Shown: piece after piece, positions 15,474-24,118 of the stretch
Layout of the letters: each line of letters begins with the position of its first letter
Numbering within the stretch: position 1 is the stretch's first letter
NCBI GenBank assembly: GCA_007695195.1
Contig: REEG01000268.1
Span: 1-36,795, forward strand
Source: Gemmatimonadales bacterium
GTDB lineage: Bacteria; Gemmatimonadota; Gemmatimonadetes; Longimicrobiales; Gaopeijiaceae
Direction of reading: 5' to 3'
Length of the DNA: 36,795 bases
Notes under the pieces: model-generated
What the model was told of the DNA's origin: nothing
What the model saw: only the letters and a program-made list of their open reading frames with translations
Databases searched by the model: none
Program-made: the position numbers and the translations under genes

Positions 15474-17360
15474 ATGGAGATCCATCTCACCCCGGCCATG
15501 CGCCGGGAGATCCGGAAGGAGCGGGTCTGGGAGGCGGAGGTGGCGCCCCTTCCGGCCGTGTTCGACGACATGCCCGATGGACGTCCCGGAATCCTCATGC
15601 TGACGGTGGGGGACTGGGTGCTGGGAACCGAGGTCCTGCCGCGGCCGCCCCGGGAGATCCCGGAGTTGGTGGAGTTGCTGGCCGGGGCAATCCGTGAAGC
15701 CGCCTCGGAGGTGGGGCGAATGCCGAGGACCATCCGGGTTCGGGATCGGGAGTTGGCCGTTGTCCTCGACGGAAAGCTGGGGACTCGGAAGGTCCGGGTG
15801 GAGTGCGATCCCTCGCTCCCGAGTCTGGATGGCGCGTTGGCCAGCCTCGCGGAACGGATGGGGGCGGCCGCCGACCGCCCCCTCACGGCCTCGCCCCCGC
15901 GGTGGGCCGGGTGGGAGATGGAGGAAGGGGAGATCCGTGGATTCTTCACGGCGGCGGCTCGCCTCTACCGGGCCGACCCCTGGGCGGCTCGGGGGGAGAC
16001 GGAACCGGTGGAGCTGGACAGCGTCGAGGACGGTTTCTGGTATGCCTCCTTCTCAGGCGAGAAGGGGGATTTCCCGGCGGTCTCGGTCTTCCGGGAGCTG
16101 GACGACGTGGTGGCCAACCTCACCCTTCCCCGGGAGGCGGTGGGCGAGGCGCTGGTGGATCGCCACTTCATCGTGGTGTTCTCACCCCGGGACCACCTGC
16201 CCCACCCCATGACGTTGGAGGTGGTGGGACAGACCTGGCCGGTGGCGGCGCCGGAGGCCTACCCCAGGCTCATGACCGTGAACACGCCCGGCGGAGGGGT
16301 CTCCCGAGGGGATATGGAGGCCCTCACCTCGGTTGTGGAAGCGGTGGCCGCCTTCACGGAGGCGGGCGAACCGGCGCCGGACACCTTCGGCGGTGGCGAT
16401 GATCCCTCCATCCCCGGGTGGGCCGCCCCTGGTGCGCGCTGGCTCGTGCGCGACGGTTCCCACCTGGTGGCCGACCTGCTGGAGCCCCCCACCCTCCACG
16501 ACGAGATCGAAGGACTGGTGGGCGAACTGAATACGTCCCCGGACCTGGAGTTGGGCGGACTCAGCCCGGACCGGGTCCACCGCCTGCTCTACCAGGACTG
16601 GGAATCGGAAGACGAGCCGCTTCACTTCAAGCCGGATCTGCCGAACGGGGAACTCCAGGGGGTGGAGATCCTGGGCAACGCGCGTCGGCTGCTGGAGCTG
16701 TGTTTGGAAGGGGACGGGGCCGGCGCCACGGCGGCGGGGAACCTGAACCGGGTCGCGGTGGCCCGCATGCGGGACGAAGGAAGTTGGGAGAGTCTGGCCA
16801 CCAGCGACCAACCCCATGCCGACCATGAGATCCACCGCGATAAACCTCTGAATGAGGGAGACTTCCGGGGACTCCAGTGGGTCCGGATCCTCCTGGAGCT
16901 GGCAGGCATGGTGGAGCGGAGGGGGCCGCTCTTCCGGGCCACGGCACTGGGTGGGGACCTCCTGCATCCAACCCGGAGCGGAGAGCTCTTCCACCACCTC
17001 TTCCGGGTGCAGATGCGCGGGATGAATCTGGCCTTCAGTGATCGCTACCCCACCGAGGAAACCCTTCAATTCGGTGTCCCCTTCACACTGGTGCGACTGG
17101 CGAGGGAGGCCCGGGAGTGGATCCCGCCCCAGGAGCTGGTGCCCCGGATCCTCCTGCCCAGGGTCCTGGAAGAGGTGGAGGGCGACGTAGGGTCCGCGTC
17201 CCTCCCCGGCGTGGTCACCCACCGGATCCTGCGTCCGCTTCGCCGCTTCGGACTCCTGGAGTGGGAGTGGGATGAGGACGAGCGGCGCGGCCTACAGCTG
17301 TCGCCTCGCCGGGTGCGCCTCACCCCCTTGTTCGACAGATTCATCCACGTGCATTGGTAG
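15474..17360 (+). CDS. DUF6930/DUF7309-like multidomain protein, function unknown
   Basis: A 628-residue protein without signal peptide or membrane helices. The first 130 residues resemble DUF6930-type domains (a VW...PLP-VFDD start, an ILMLTVGDWVLG strand, and a MPRTIRVRDRELA segment). About 145-295 resembles DUF7309 (a LYRADPW start and a WYASFSGEKGDFPAVSVFR core). The C-terminal half (about 345-628) carries a LGGLSPDRVHRLL segment, a TAAGNLNR motif and winged-helix-like blocks, as in proteins often annotated near pRiA4b ORF-3 or SEC-C-type hypotheticals. I recognise these from memory of the families, so domain names are tentative. The ATG at 15474 lies 9 bases after the ppdK stop with a GAGG site upstream, so it is probably co-transcribed with the dikinase. 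No catalytic motif is evident. Confidence 0.65.
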   Translation: MEIHLTPAMRREIRKERVWEAEVAPLPAVFDDMPDGRPGILMLTVGDWVLGTEVLPRPPREIPELVELLAGAIREAASEVGRMPRTIRVRDRELAVVLDGKLGTRKVRVECDPSLPSLDGALASLAERMGAAADRPLTASPPRWAGWEMEEGEIRGFFTAAARLYRADPWAARGETEPVELDSVEDGFWYASFSGEKGDFPAVSVFRELDDVVANLTLPREAVGEALVDRHFIVVFSPRDHLPHPMTLEVVGQTWPVAAPEAYPRLMTVNTPGGGVSRGDMEALTSVVEAVAAFTEAGEPAPDTFGGGDDPSIPGWAAPGARWLVRDGSHLVADLLEPPTLHDEIEGLVGELNTSPDLELGGLSPDRVHRLLYQDWESEDEPLHFKPDLPNGELQGVEILGNARRLLELCLEGDGAGATAAGNLNRVAVARMRDEGSWESLATSDQPHADHEIHRDKPLNEGDFRGLQWVRILLELAGMVERRGPLFRATALGGDLLHPTRSGELFHHLFRVQMRGMNLAFSDRYPTEETLQFGVPFTLVRLAREAREWIPPQELVPRILLPRVLEEVEGDVGSASLPGVVTHRILRPLRRFGLLEWEWDEDERRGLQLSPRRVRLTPLFDRFIHVHW

Positions 17361-17419
17361 ATCTCCTCCGGTGGGCCTTCTGCACCACCCCGTCCCATCC
17401 ATCTAAAGCGACGCGCCTC

Positions 17420-19714
17420 ATGCCCTCATCGTCCTCGCCCTTCTCTTCCCGCTTCATTCCAGCCTCGCTGGTTCTCCCTCTGCTCCTCCTCACCACGATC
17501 CTGCTGGTACCTTGGCTGGCCGGGTGCGAAGGGGACGACCTGCCCGACCCCGCCGCCGCCGTCACCGAAGTCGAGCGCTGGGAGGCCCGGGCCGCTCGGG
17601 TCACCATCCAGCGGGATGAGTGGGGGATTCCCCATATCCATGGTCGTACCGACGCCGACGCCGTCTTCGGGATGATCTACGCCCAGGCCGAAGACGACTT
17701 CCCCCGGATCGAGCGGAACTACCTCATCTCCCAGGGACGGTGGGCCGAGGCGGAGGGCGAGTCGGAGGTCTGGCGGGACCTGCGCCAGCAGATGTTCATC
17801 CATGAGGCCGAGATGCGGGCGCTGTACGACGAGAGCCCCACATGGCTCCGGGAGATCATGGACGCCTGGGCCGACGGCCTCAACTACTTCCTCCACACCC
17901 ATCCCGAGGTGGAGCCCCGGGTCCTGGACCGGTTCGAGCCGTGGATGCCCCTCACCTTCAGCGAGGGGAGCATCGGTGGCGACATCGAGCGGGTGAATCT
18001 GGGCCGGCTGGCGGGTCTGTACGGCGACGATTCCGAACCGGCGCAGGTGGCGGGGATGGCCCGGACCGGGGAGCGTGTGCTGGCCTCGCTGGTCACCCCG
18101 GATCCGGACCGGGAGCCGAGGGGGTCCAATGGGTTCGCCATCGCGCCGCACCTGACGCAGGACGGGAACGCCCTCTTCCTCATCAATCCCCACACCTCCT
18201 TCTACTTCCGCCACGAGGCCAATATCCGGAGCGACGAGGGGCTCCACGCCTACGGCGCCAGCACCTGGGGGCAGTTCTTCATCTATCAGGGGTTCAACGA
18301 GACCGCCGGATGGATGCACACCTCGAGCCGCGCCGACAACATCGACGAGTTCCTGGAAGAGGTGGTGGAGCGGGATGGGGAGCTCTTCTACGTCTACGGT
18401 GACGAGGAGCGTCCCTTCCAGGTTCGCGACGTGGTGATCCGCTACCGCACCGACGACGGGGAGATGGCCGAGCGGCCCTTCACCATCTACCGGACCCACC
18501 GGGGGCCGGTGGTACGGGCGGTGGACGGTCGCTGGGTGAGTGTGGCCATGATGGAAGAGCCGCTGAACGCCCTCATCCAGTCCTACAGCCGCATGAAGGC
18601 CCGGAATCTGGATGAGTTCCTGGAGGTCATGCGGGCCCACACCAACTCGTCCAACAACACCCTCTTCGCCGACGCCGAAGGGAATGTGGCGTACCTCCAC
18701 TCCAACTTCGTCCCCATCCGGGACCCCCGCTTCGACTACGATAACCCGGTGGACGGGAGCGATCCGGCCACGGACTGGCAGGGGATCCACACCATCGAGG
18801 AGAGCCCCAACGCCATCAACCCCGGGACGGGGTGGGCCATGTGCACCAACAACTGGCCCTGGTCGGCGGCGGGCGAGGCGAGTCCGCGGCAGGAAGACTT
18901 CCCCGCCTACTTCGACCGGGGGACCGAGAACGCCCGGGGAGTCAACGCCATCCGGGAGCTGGAAGGGGTGGAAGGGTGGACGCTGGAAAGCCTGCACCAG
19001 GCGGCGTATACCACCCATCTGCCGGCCTTCGCCCTCATGGTACCGCCCCTCGTGGAAGGGTGGGACGGCCTGGCCGACGACCACGAGTTGAAGAGTGCCA
19101 CCGCCGAGGCGGTGGAGATGCTCCGGGAGTGGGACTTCGCCTGGGACGTAGAGTCGGTTCCCACCTCCCTGGCCATCTTCTGGGGGACCGGGTTCCTGCA
19201 GGGGATGGGGAGCCGGGCCCAGGCCGCCGGTATGGATGTCATGGACTATGCGGCGGAGCGGACCTCAGCGGAGGAGCGTCTCGAAGCGCTGGTGGAGGCC
19301 ATGGAACGGCTGGAAGACGACTTCGGGGACTGGCGCACCCCGTGGGGTGAGATCAACCGCTTCCAGCGACTCACCGGTGAGATCAGCGGCACCTTCGACG
19401 ACGATGCCCCCTCCTACCCGGTGGGCTTCACATCGGCGCGGTGGGGATCGCTGGCCTCCTACGGAGCCGCCCCTCGCGATGGGACCCGCCGCTGGTACGG
19501 GACCAGCGGGAACAGCTTCGTGGCCGTGGTGGAGTTCGGTGAGCGGGTGCGGGCCATGGCGGTGACCGCCGGCGGGTTGAACAACGACCCCGACTCGCCC
19601 CACTTCAACGATCAGGCCGAACTCTATTCCGCCGGTGGCCTCCGCCCGGTGCACTTCCACCCCGATGAGGTGGCGGCGGCGGCGGAGCGGAGCTACCGAC
19701 CGGGCCAGCGCTGA
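17420..19714 (+). CDS. Penicillin-acylase family Ntn-hydrolase, lipoprotein
   Basis: A 764-residue exported amidase of the penicillin G / acyl-homoserine-lactone acylase family, which matures by self-cleavage. The N-terminus has a hydrophobic stretch ending in LAGC (Cys36), a lipobox. The alpha-chain part includes the usual I-RDEWGIPHI segment (about 62-72). The beta-chain should begin at Ser236 in RGSNGF, the catalytic nucleophile. Later family landmarks are the NPH segment (about 257), a HRGPVV strand, and an SSNN-LFAD region with the asparagine used for the oxyanion hole. The substrate (N-acyl amino acid, lactone or other amide) cannot be read. The ATG at 17420 is chosen because it gives a normal lipoprotein leader; the frame stays open to a TTG at 17354. 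It is convergent with the following M14 gene. Confidence 0.85.
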   Translation: MPSSSSPFSSRFIPASLVLPLLLLTTILLVPWLAGCEGDDLPDPAAAVTEVERWEARAARVTIQRDEWGIPHIHGRTDADAVFGMIYAQAEDDFPRIERNYLISQGRWAEAEGESEVWRDLRQQMFIHEAEMRALYDESPTWLREIMDAWADGLNYFLHTHPEVEPRVLDRFEPWMPLTFSEGSIGGDIERVNLGRLAGLYGDDSEPAQVAGMARTGERVLASLVTPDPDREPRGSNGFAIAPHLTQDGNALFLINPHTSFYFRHEANIRSDEGLHAYGASTWGQFFIYQGFNETAGWMHTSSRADNIDEFLEEVVERDGELFYVYGDEERPFQVRDVVIRYRTDDGEMAERPFTIYRTHRGPVVRAVDGRWVSVAMMEEPLNALIQSYSRMKARNLDEFLEVMRAHTNSSNNTLFADAEGNVAYLHSNFVPIRDPRFDYDNPVDGSDPATDWQGIHTIEESPNAINPGTGWAMCTNNWPWSAAGEASPRQEDFPAYFDRGTENARGVNAIRELEGVEGWTLESLHQAAYTTHLPAFALMVPPLVEGWDGLADDHELKSATAEAVEMLREWDFAWDVESVPTSLAIFWGTGFLQGMGSRAQAAGMDVMDYAAERTSAEERLEALVEAMERLEDDFGDWRTPWGEINRFQRLTGEISGTFDDDAPSYPVGFTSARWGSLASYGAAPRDGTRRWYGTSGNSFVAVVEFGERVRAMAVTAGGLNNDPDSPHFNDQAELYSAGGLRPVHFHPDEVAAAAERSYRPGQR

Positions 19715-19717
19715 GGT

Positions 19718-19751
19718 GGTAGGGCGGGGGTGCCGCCATCCCCGCCCTACC
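19718..19751. terminator. Bidirectional terminator hairpin, perfect 12-pair stem
   Basis: GGTAGGGCGGGG (19718-19729) and CCCCGCCCTACC (19740-19751) are exact complements with a 10-base loop. They sit between the convergent acylase (stop 19714) and M14 (stop 19747) genes, with the right arm overlapping the M14 stop codon. No U-run follows on either strand, so it may work with Rho or as an mRNA 3'-end protector. Confidence 0.65.
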
Positions 19752-22353
19752 CCAGCGGCCCCAGCACCAGGGCGTTCAGGAAGGTGAGGTTCAGGCCGTA
19801 CCAGAGCCCCCGGTAGGTGATGTCGTCGGCCAGGTAGATGACCTGCCCCTGGCCGACGGGGTGGCGGACCACCAGGGGGCGCCCTACCACCGAGTCCCGG
19901 TCCGGCTCCCAGAGGAAGCCGTCCAGCTGGATCCGGTCGGGGTCGCTCCCGTAGGAGGCCAGGACCTGGGCGCCCCCATCTTCGGCGAGTTCCAGGAGCA
20001 CGGGCTGGCTCGCCGGTGCCGCGAACTCCCGCGGTAGCCCCGTGGACATGAGGGGCTGGCCCACCCGGATCCCGGGCTCCCAAGGGACGCGCGCTCCAGG
20101 CTCAGCGGGGTCGTAGTGGTGCCATTCGGCCCGGAGGATGGCGCCGAAGATGTTGGTGGCCCGGCCCTGCGCTTCGATCCCCGCCCCCAGAACCGGATCC
20201 CGCGCCAGCGCCTCGGCGGCCCCCTTGGCGGCCACCACCGTACCGCCGGCCCGGACGAACGCCCGAAGGTTCTCCATCTCCAGGCGACCCTCCCAACCTC
20301 GGGCATCGGGGAGAACAATGGTGGTGTACTCCCGCAGGTCGCCGCGATTCAGCGTCTCGGCCAGGACCGGGGTGAACGGGAACCCCAGATCGCCTTCCAG
20401 CGAGCTGCGAATCCCGCCCCATACGTGGTCGAAGGAGACCGGATGGTCCGCCACCACCGCCACCCGGGGCTGTGGGACCGCCACCACGAGCTGGGGATTC
20501 GCCAGCGTCACCCCGCCATCGGTGAGGGATCCGGCCACCGGGACCACCGGGGCGTCCAGCTCCCCGGCCAACTCCAGGAGCCGTGTCCCCAATGTGGAGG
20601 AGTTCCGGTCGGCCAGCGTCACCCACGTTCCCTGGGGAAACTCCCGTTCCCCCAACCGGAAGGGAGCGTTGGCCACCCGGATCCGGTACCCTTCCGCCAT
20701 GAGCGTCGTGACGAGGCGGGCCGAACTCTCCAGCCCCGTGGGGATGACGTAGCCGAAAGCATCTGCAGCCGCAGCGGCCCGATCCGCGCTCCAGGGCCGC
20801 GCCCACCCCTCCCCTTCCCCATAGGGCTGCCGCGCCGCCTCGACCGGTCCCGTGGAGGCGTAGGCAGCCACACCGAAGAGGAGGGGGAGATTCTCGATCT
20901 GCGCGTCGTAGAACGGTGAGGCGCGGCCGAGCCATGGATCCACCTCAGGCACACCGTACTGGAGGGTGGGATCCAGCACCGCCCGGGCCAGACGGCTGAA
21001 GGGCTGCACCAGATCCACCACGAAGGTACCGGCGGGGAAGCTCCGGGGGGCGCCGGCGTCCAGCTCCAGGAACGGCATGGCCGACGCAGTGAACCCTTCC
21101 GTGGTCCGATGCACCTGGATTCCCTGAAGGGCCAGGCGATCCACCAGCCGCTGAACCTTGTCCGGGTCCACCCCCTCCCCTTCTGCGGGGATGATGACGG
21201 TACGGACATCCTGGGTCCGGGCCTCGGCCGCGCTCCGGATGGCCACCTCATAGGCATCCCGGAGGAGCTCTTCCCGCCGCTCGGACTTCACCTCGAGGTG
21301 GGCCCAGGTGGCCAGCCCCGTCCGGTCCGTGGCGTCACGAAGGGTGGCCACCGTTCCGTCGGGGCGGGGACGGTCCGGATTCACCCCGCCGAAGCTCTCC
21401 ACGAACTGCCCCGTCACCACCGTCCCCATGAGGGCCCAGGTGAGGCCGTGCCCCAGATAGGTGATCCCGGCGTACTGCATCCCCGACGAGATGAGGAACC
21501 CCTCCCGGGAGAAGTGCTCCCCGGCCCGGGCGGTGGCGGCCCGGGCCCACTTCAGGTTCTCGGCGGGCCACAGGGGGTGGTACGGCGGGCCCGTGGGCGT
21601 CATGAAGAAGGTGTCCGGCCCCGTGTGCAGGTCCAGGATGGCCTGGGGCCGCCACCGAACGCCGAAGCGTGCCATGGCCCGGGTCTCCGGCGTGGTGAAC
21701 CAGGTGAAATCCCGGTTCATGTCGATGCCGAACACATTCCCGTCGCTGCTGATCCCCCAGTGTGGCCGATTCTGGATGGCGTTGGGATCCCGGGATGAGC
21801 CCGGGATATCGTAGATGGCGTGCCAGTTCACGTACTTCACCTGGGCGTCGGGCGTCGCCATGGGCATGATGGCGATGAGGAGGTTGTCGCGGATCCGGCG
21901 CGCCGTCTCGTCTTCCCGGGTGGCCAGCTCCCAGGCCACCTCCTGAAGCGCCTCCGGTCCCGGATTCTCGTTGGCGCTGTCCAGTATGAAGACCCAGACC
22001 GTGGCCGGAGTGTCTCGCACCAGCCGCTCCAGCTCCTCCTCCGCCAGTGGATCGGTGCGGTGCGTGAGAAGGTGGGTGGCCTCCCGGATCTCTTCCCGTC
22101 GCGCCAGGTTCTCCTCGCTGCTCACGAAGAGGACCGGCAGGGGCCGGCCCATCCCGCTTCGCCCATATGACTCGTACACCACCCGGGGGCTCTCAGCATC
22201 CAGATGCCGATAGTAGGCATCCATGGACTCGAGGATCAGGAAGCGGGAGCCCAGCTCCCGGCCGTGGAAGTCGGCAGGAGACTGCTGGGCGGCCGCCGGG
22301 TCTCCCAGGAGGAGGACGGCGGCAAGGGCGAGGAGGACGGAGCGGAGGGCCAT
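19747..22353 (-). CDS. M14-like peptidase family protein with degenerate zinc motif and GATase-like C-terminus
   Basis: An 868-residue exported protein with a clear signal peptide (hydrophobic run ending AAA-QQ near residue 22). The M14-like domain covers about 30-330. It keeps the DMNRD substrate-binding segment (about Arg214) and the third zinc ligand (about His243 in LDLHTGP). Where the HxxE pair is expected it reads SANE (about 126-129), so the first zinc histidine is serine. The last third (about 600-868) looks like a class I glutamine-amidotransferase/ThuA-like fold, as in other large M14 proteins of this type. It may be a non-hydrolytic binding protein or may use a different ligand set. 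The ATG at 22351-22353 is chosen for its signal peptide; no good ribosome site is visible. It is divergent from the S8-like gene. Confidence 0.75.
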   Translation of the reverse strand: MALRSVLLALAAVLLLGDPAAAQQSPADFHGRELGSRFLILESMDAYYRHLDAESPRVVYESYGRSGMGRPLPVLFVSSEENLARREEIREATHLLTHRTDPLAEEELERLVRDTPATVWVFILDSANENPGPEALQEVAWELATREDETARRIRDNLLIAIMPMATPDAQVKYVNWHAIYDIPGSSRDPNAIQNRPHWGISSDGNVFGIDMNRDFTWFTTPETRAMARFGVRWRPQAILDLHTGPDTFFMTPTGPPYHPLWPAENLKWARAATARAGEHFSREGFLISSGMQYAGITYLGHGLTWALMGTVVTGQFVESFGGVNPDRPRPDGTVATLRDATDRTGLATWAHLEVKSERREELLRDAYEVAIRSAAEARTQDVRTVIIPAEGEGVDPDKVQRLVDRLALQGIQVHRTTEGFTASAMPFLELDAGAPRSFPAGTFVVDLVQPFSRLARAVLDPTLQYGVPEVDPWLGRASPFYDAQIENLPLLFGVAAYASTGPVEAARQPYGEGEGWARPWSADRAAAAADAFGYVIPTGLESSARLVTTLMAEGYRIRVANAPFRLGEREFPQGTWVTLADRNSSTLGTRLLELAGELDAPVVPVAGSLTDGGVTLANPQLVVAVPQPRVAVVADHPVSFDHVWGGIRSSLEGDLGFPFTPVLAETLNRGDLREYTTIVLPDARGWEGRLEMENLRAFVRAGGTVVAAKGAAEALARDPVLGAGIEAQGRATNIFGAILRAEWHHYDPAEPGARVPWEPGIRVGQPLMSTGLPREFAAPASQPVLLELAEDGGAQVLASYGSDPDRIQLDGFLWEPDRDSVVGRPLVVRHPVGQGQVIYLADDITYRGLWYGLNLTFLNALVLGPLG

Positions 22354-22552
22354 GATCCGGTGGGTTGACGGATGTGGGGACGGTGAACGCCCCCACACTA
22401 CGGCGCCGAACGGGGCAAAGCCAGCCCGGTGGGGGACCCGCCGTCAAGACCTGTGGCGCCACGTGGGAACCGGGTGTATCCTGGCCACAGGTGCCGGGCC
22501 TCACCTCCCTGGCCCGGACCATGCGCCAATCCCACCCCCGCCCCGTGCACCC
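22354..22552. promoter_or_regulatory. Divergent intergenic region between the M14-like and S8-like genes
   Basis: 199 bases lie between two divergent starts. On the plus side GGTGTATCCTGG near 22470-22481 contains a weak -10-like box, but no convincing -35. No frame here encodes the Asp or His box that the downstream subtilase-like protein lacks. Confidence 0.3.
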
Positions 22553-23557
22553 ATGAGCACCCTCAATCCGTTCGAGCGGGTCCGAGCAGGGATCGAAGCG
22601 TGTGTCGTCCACGGCGTGGACGTCATCAACATCTCCCTGGGGCCGGCCTCCACCCGCTTCGACCCGGAGGATCCCCTCCAGAAAGCGACACGGGCCGCCC
22701 ATGACGCAGGCATCCCGGTGGTGGTGGCGGCGGGCAACTTCGGGCCGGGGCGCATCCAGGCCCTGGCGCAGGCACCGTGGGTGATCGGGGTGGGGGCGGT
22801 GGGAGAGGATGGCCGCCTCCTCCCCGCCTCGGGAACGGGGATTCCGCCCGCCGAGGCGGGGACCCTGGACGGCGGACGGCCCGGTCCCTCGGTGGTCTCG
22901 TCGGGGGTGCCGGGGAGCACCGGCCGCCCGCTTGGGGAGGGGCCCGCCTTTGGCGCCGGAACCAGTTTCGCCGCCCCGCGAGTCGCCGCCATCGCCGGGT
23001 GGCTCCGGTGTGCGTTCCGCCTGATTCTCTGGAACCTGGGTGACCAGCAGGCCGGCCGGTGGTCGCCCCTGAGCCCAGCCGTGGATGTCCCCACCGTGGG
23101 CCTGGTGGATACAGGTGTGGATCCGGACCACCTTCCGCCCCTCACGGAGCTGACGCGGCACCAGCGATTCCAACTGTCCCGGTCCGACCGGGAGCGGGCC
23201 TGGTACGACCGGGTGGTGGGCGCCCTGCAGGCCGAAGGCCTTCGGTGCTCCGTATCCCATGGCCCGGCCCCGGTGCGGCGGGCGCTGGAGGCCATGGCCC
23301 GCCCGGTCCCCGCTTCCTCGCCGTGGGAGGTGGGTGCCGGGGTCGTATCCCGGGAAGGTGCCGAGGACTTCCTGGCCAACCTCACCCCGGCCCGCTGGCT
23401 CGGGATCTTCTGCCCGGAAGCCCGGGACGCCATGGATCCCGGTCGCCTCCAGATCCTGGATCAGGAGGCGGGTCCCCTCTGGACTCCCGCCCAGGTTGCG
23501 GCACTCCGGCTCCACTTCCTCGAGGGCGTCCGGCTCTTCGTGGCGAAGGTCGTCTGA
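22553..23557 (+). CDS. Subtilase (S8)-like protein lacking the N-terminal Asp/His part of the triad
   Basis: A 334-residue protein that begins in the middle of an S8 peptidase fold. The first residues match the segment after the catalytic histidine (GVDVINISLG, about 21-30). The oxyanion asparagine is in AAGN (about Asn62) and the catalytic serine in GAGTSFAAP (about Ser138). A post-serine segment (VRRALEAMARPV then EVGAG) lies near 241-263, after an unusual insert of about 80 residues. The Asp and His boxes are absent here and in all frames just upstream. A VDTGVD sequence near 186 lies in the insert and looks like an Asp box but is in the wrong place. No signal peptide is visible. It is either a decayed gene or a pseudoprotease; its partner is the tandem-trypco2 gene 45 bases on. 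The ATG at 22553 has no clear ribosome site. Confidence 0.65.
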   Translation: MSTLNPFERVRAGIEACVVHGVDVINISLGPASTRFDPEDPLQKATRAAHDAGIPVVVAAGNFGPGRIQALAQAPWVIGVGAVGEDGRLLPASGTGIPPAEAGTLDGGRPGPSVVSSGVPGSTGRPLGEGPAFGAGTSFAAPRVAAIAGWLRCAFRLILWNLGDQQAGRWSPLSPAVDVPTVGLVDTGVDPDHLPPLTELTRHQRFQLSRSDRERAWYDRVVGALQAEGLRCSVSHGPAPVRRALEAMARPVPASSPWEVGAGVVSREGAEDFLANLTPARWLGIFCPEARDAMDPGRLQILDQEAGPLWTPAQVAALRLHFLEGVRLFVAKVV

Positions 23558-23602
23558 CCCGACCCTCCACCACCCACTCCACTCCCACCGGTCCCACCCG
23601 CC

Positions 23603-24109
23603 ATGACGCCCGACGACACGTCCGCCGCCTCTTCTTCCTCCGCCGGCCCACTCCCCGAACTGATCCGGCAGGTGAAGCAAGCCATTGAACAGGCCGAAGC
23701 TCGCCTCCCGGATGCGGCGCTCACGGTCACCCAGGTCGTCGTGGAGGTGAAGACCACGCTGGAGAAGAAGGTGGGAGCCGGCGGGAAGATCCGCTGGCTC
23801 CCCATCCCCATCGAACTGTCGGCGGCTGCGACGCGCGCCCGAACCCAGGTCATCACCGTCAAGCTCGAGCCCGAGCCCCAACCGGTTCTCATGGGGGAAG
23901 TAGCCGACGAGCTGGCCGACGCCATCTTCGCCGTCCACGCCGGGGTGGAAGAGGCCCGTCGGCGGCCGCCCCACTTCCGGCTGGCCGAAGCCACGGTGAA
24001 GCTGGAAATCGGCACCACCCGCGAGGGCAAGATCAAGGTGCTGGCAGGGGCCGAGGCCGATGGGGCCACCACCCACACCGTCACCCTGACGCTGGCGGCC
24101 CGGTCGTAG
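23603..24109 (+). CDS. Tandem trypco2-like domain protein
   Basis: A 168-residue cytoplasmic protein made of two copies of one small alpha-beta domain, about 18-91 and 97-166. Each copy has an opening helix (LIRQVKQAIEQA; LADAIFAVHAGVEEA), a strand with alternating valines (VTQVVVEVK; LAEATVKLEIG), a GKI turn, and a closing strand (TQVITVKLEPE; THTVTLTLAAR). This matches my memory of the Trypsin-co-occurring domain 2 (trypco2), found beside peptidases in predicted NTP-dependent bacterial conflict systems. Here the neighbour is an S8-like protein rather than a trypsin. The role of the domain is unknown; adaptor or effector-coupling is the usual guess. The start ATG has no good ribosome site. 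It converges on the S10 gene with only 9 bases between stops. Confidence 0.65.
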   Translation: MTPDDTSAASSSSAGPLPELIRQVKQAIEQAEARLPDAALTVTQVVVEVKTTLEKKVGAGGKIRWLPIPIELSAAATRARTQVITVKLEPEPQPVLMGEVADELADAIFAVHAGVEEARRRPPHFRLAEATVKLEIGTTREGKIKVLAGAEADGATTHTVTLTLAARS

Positions 24110-24118
24110 GGGGCGTCA

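Noticed and set aside
12888-15485. Very long open frame opposite ppdK (865 residues)
   Set aside because: It mirrors a well-recognised enzyme; long antisense frames are expected in GC-rich DNA and its protein resembles no family.
17354-17419. TTG start for the penicillin-acylase gene
   Set aside because: It would add 22 residues ahead of a normal lipoprotein leader; the ATG at 17420 fits better.
22553-23557. Circularly permuted subtilase (Ser before Asp)
   Set aside because: The segment after the insert (VRRALEAMA then EVGAG) is the normal C-terminal end of an S8 domain, so the order is canonical with an insertion; no proper His box follows the VDTGVD motif.
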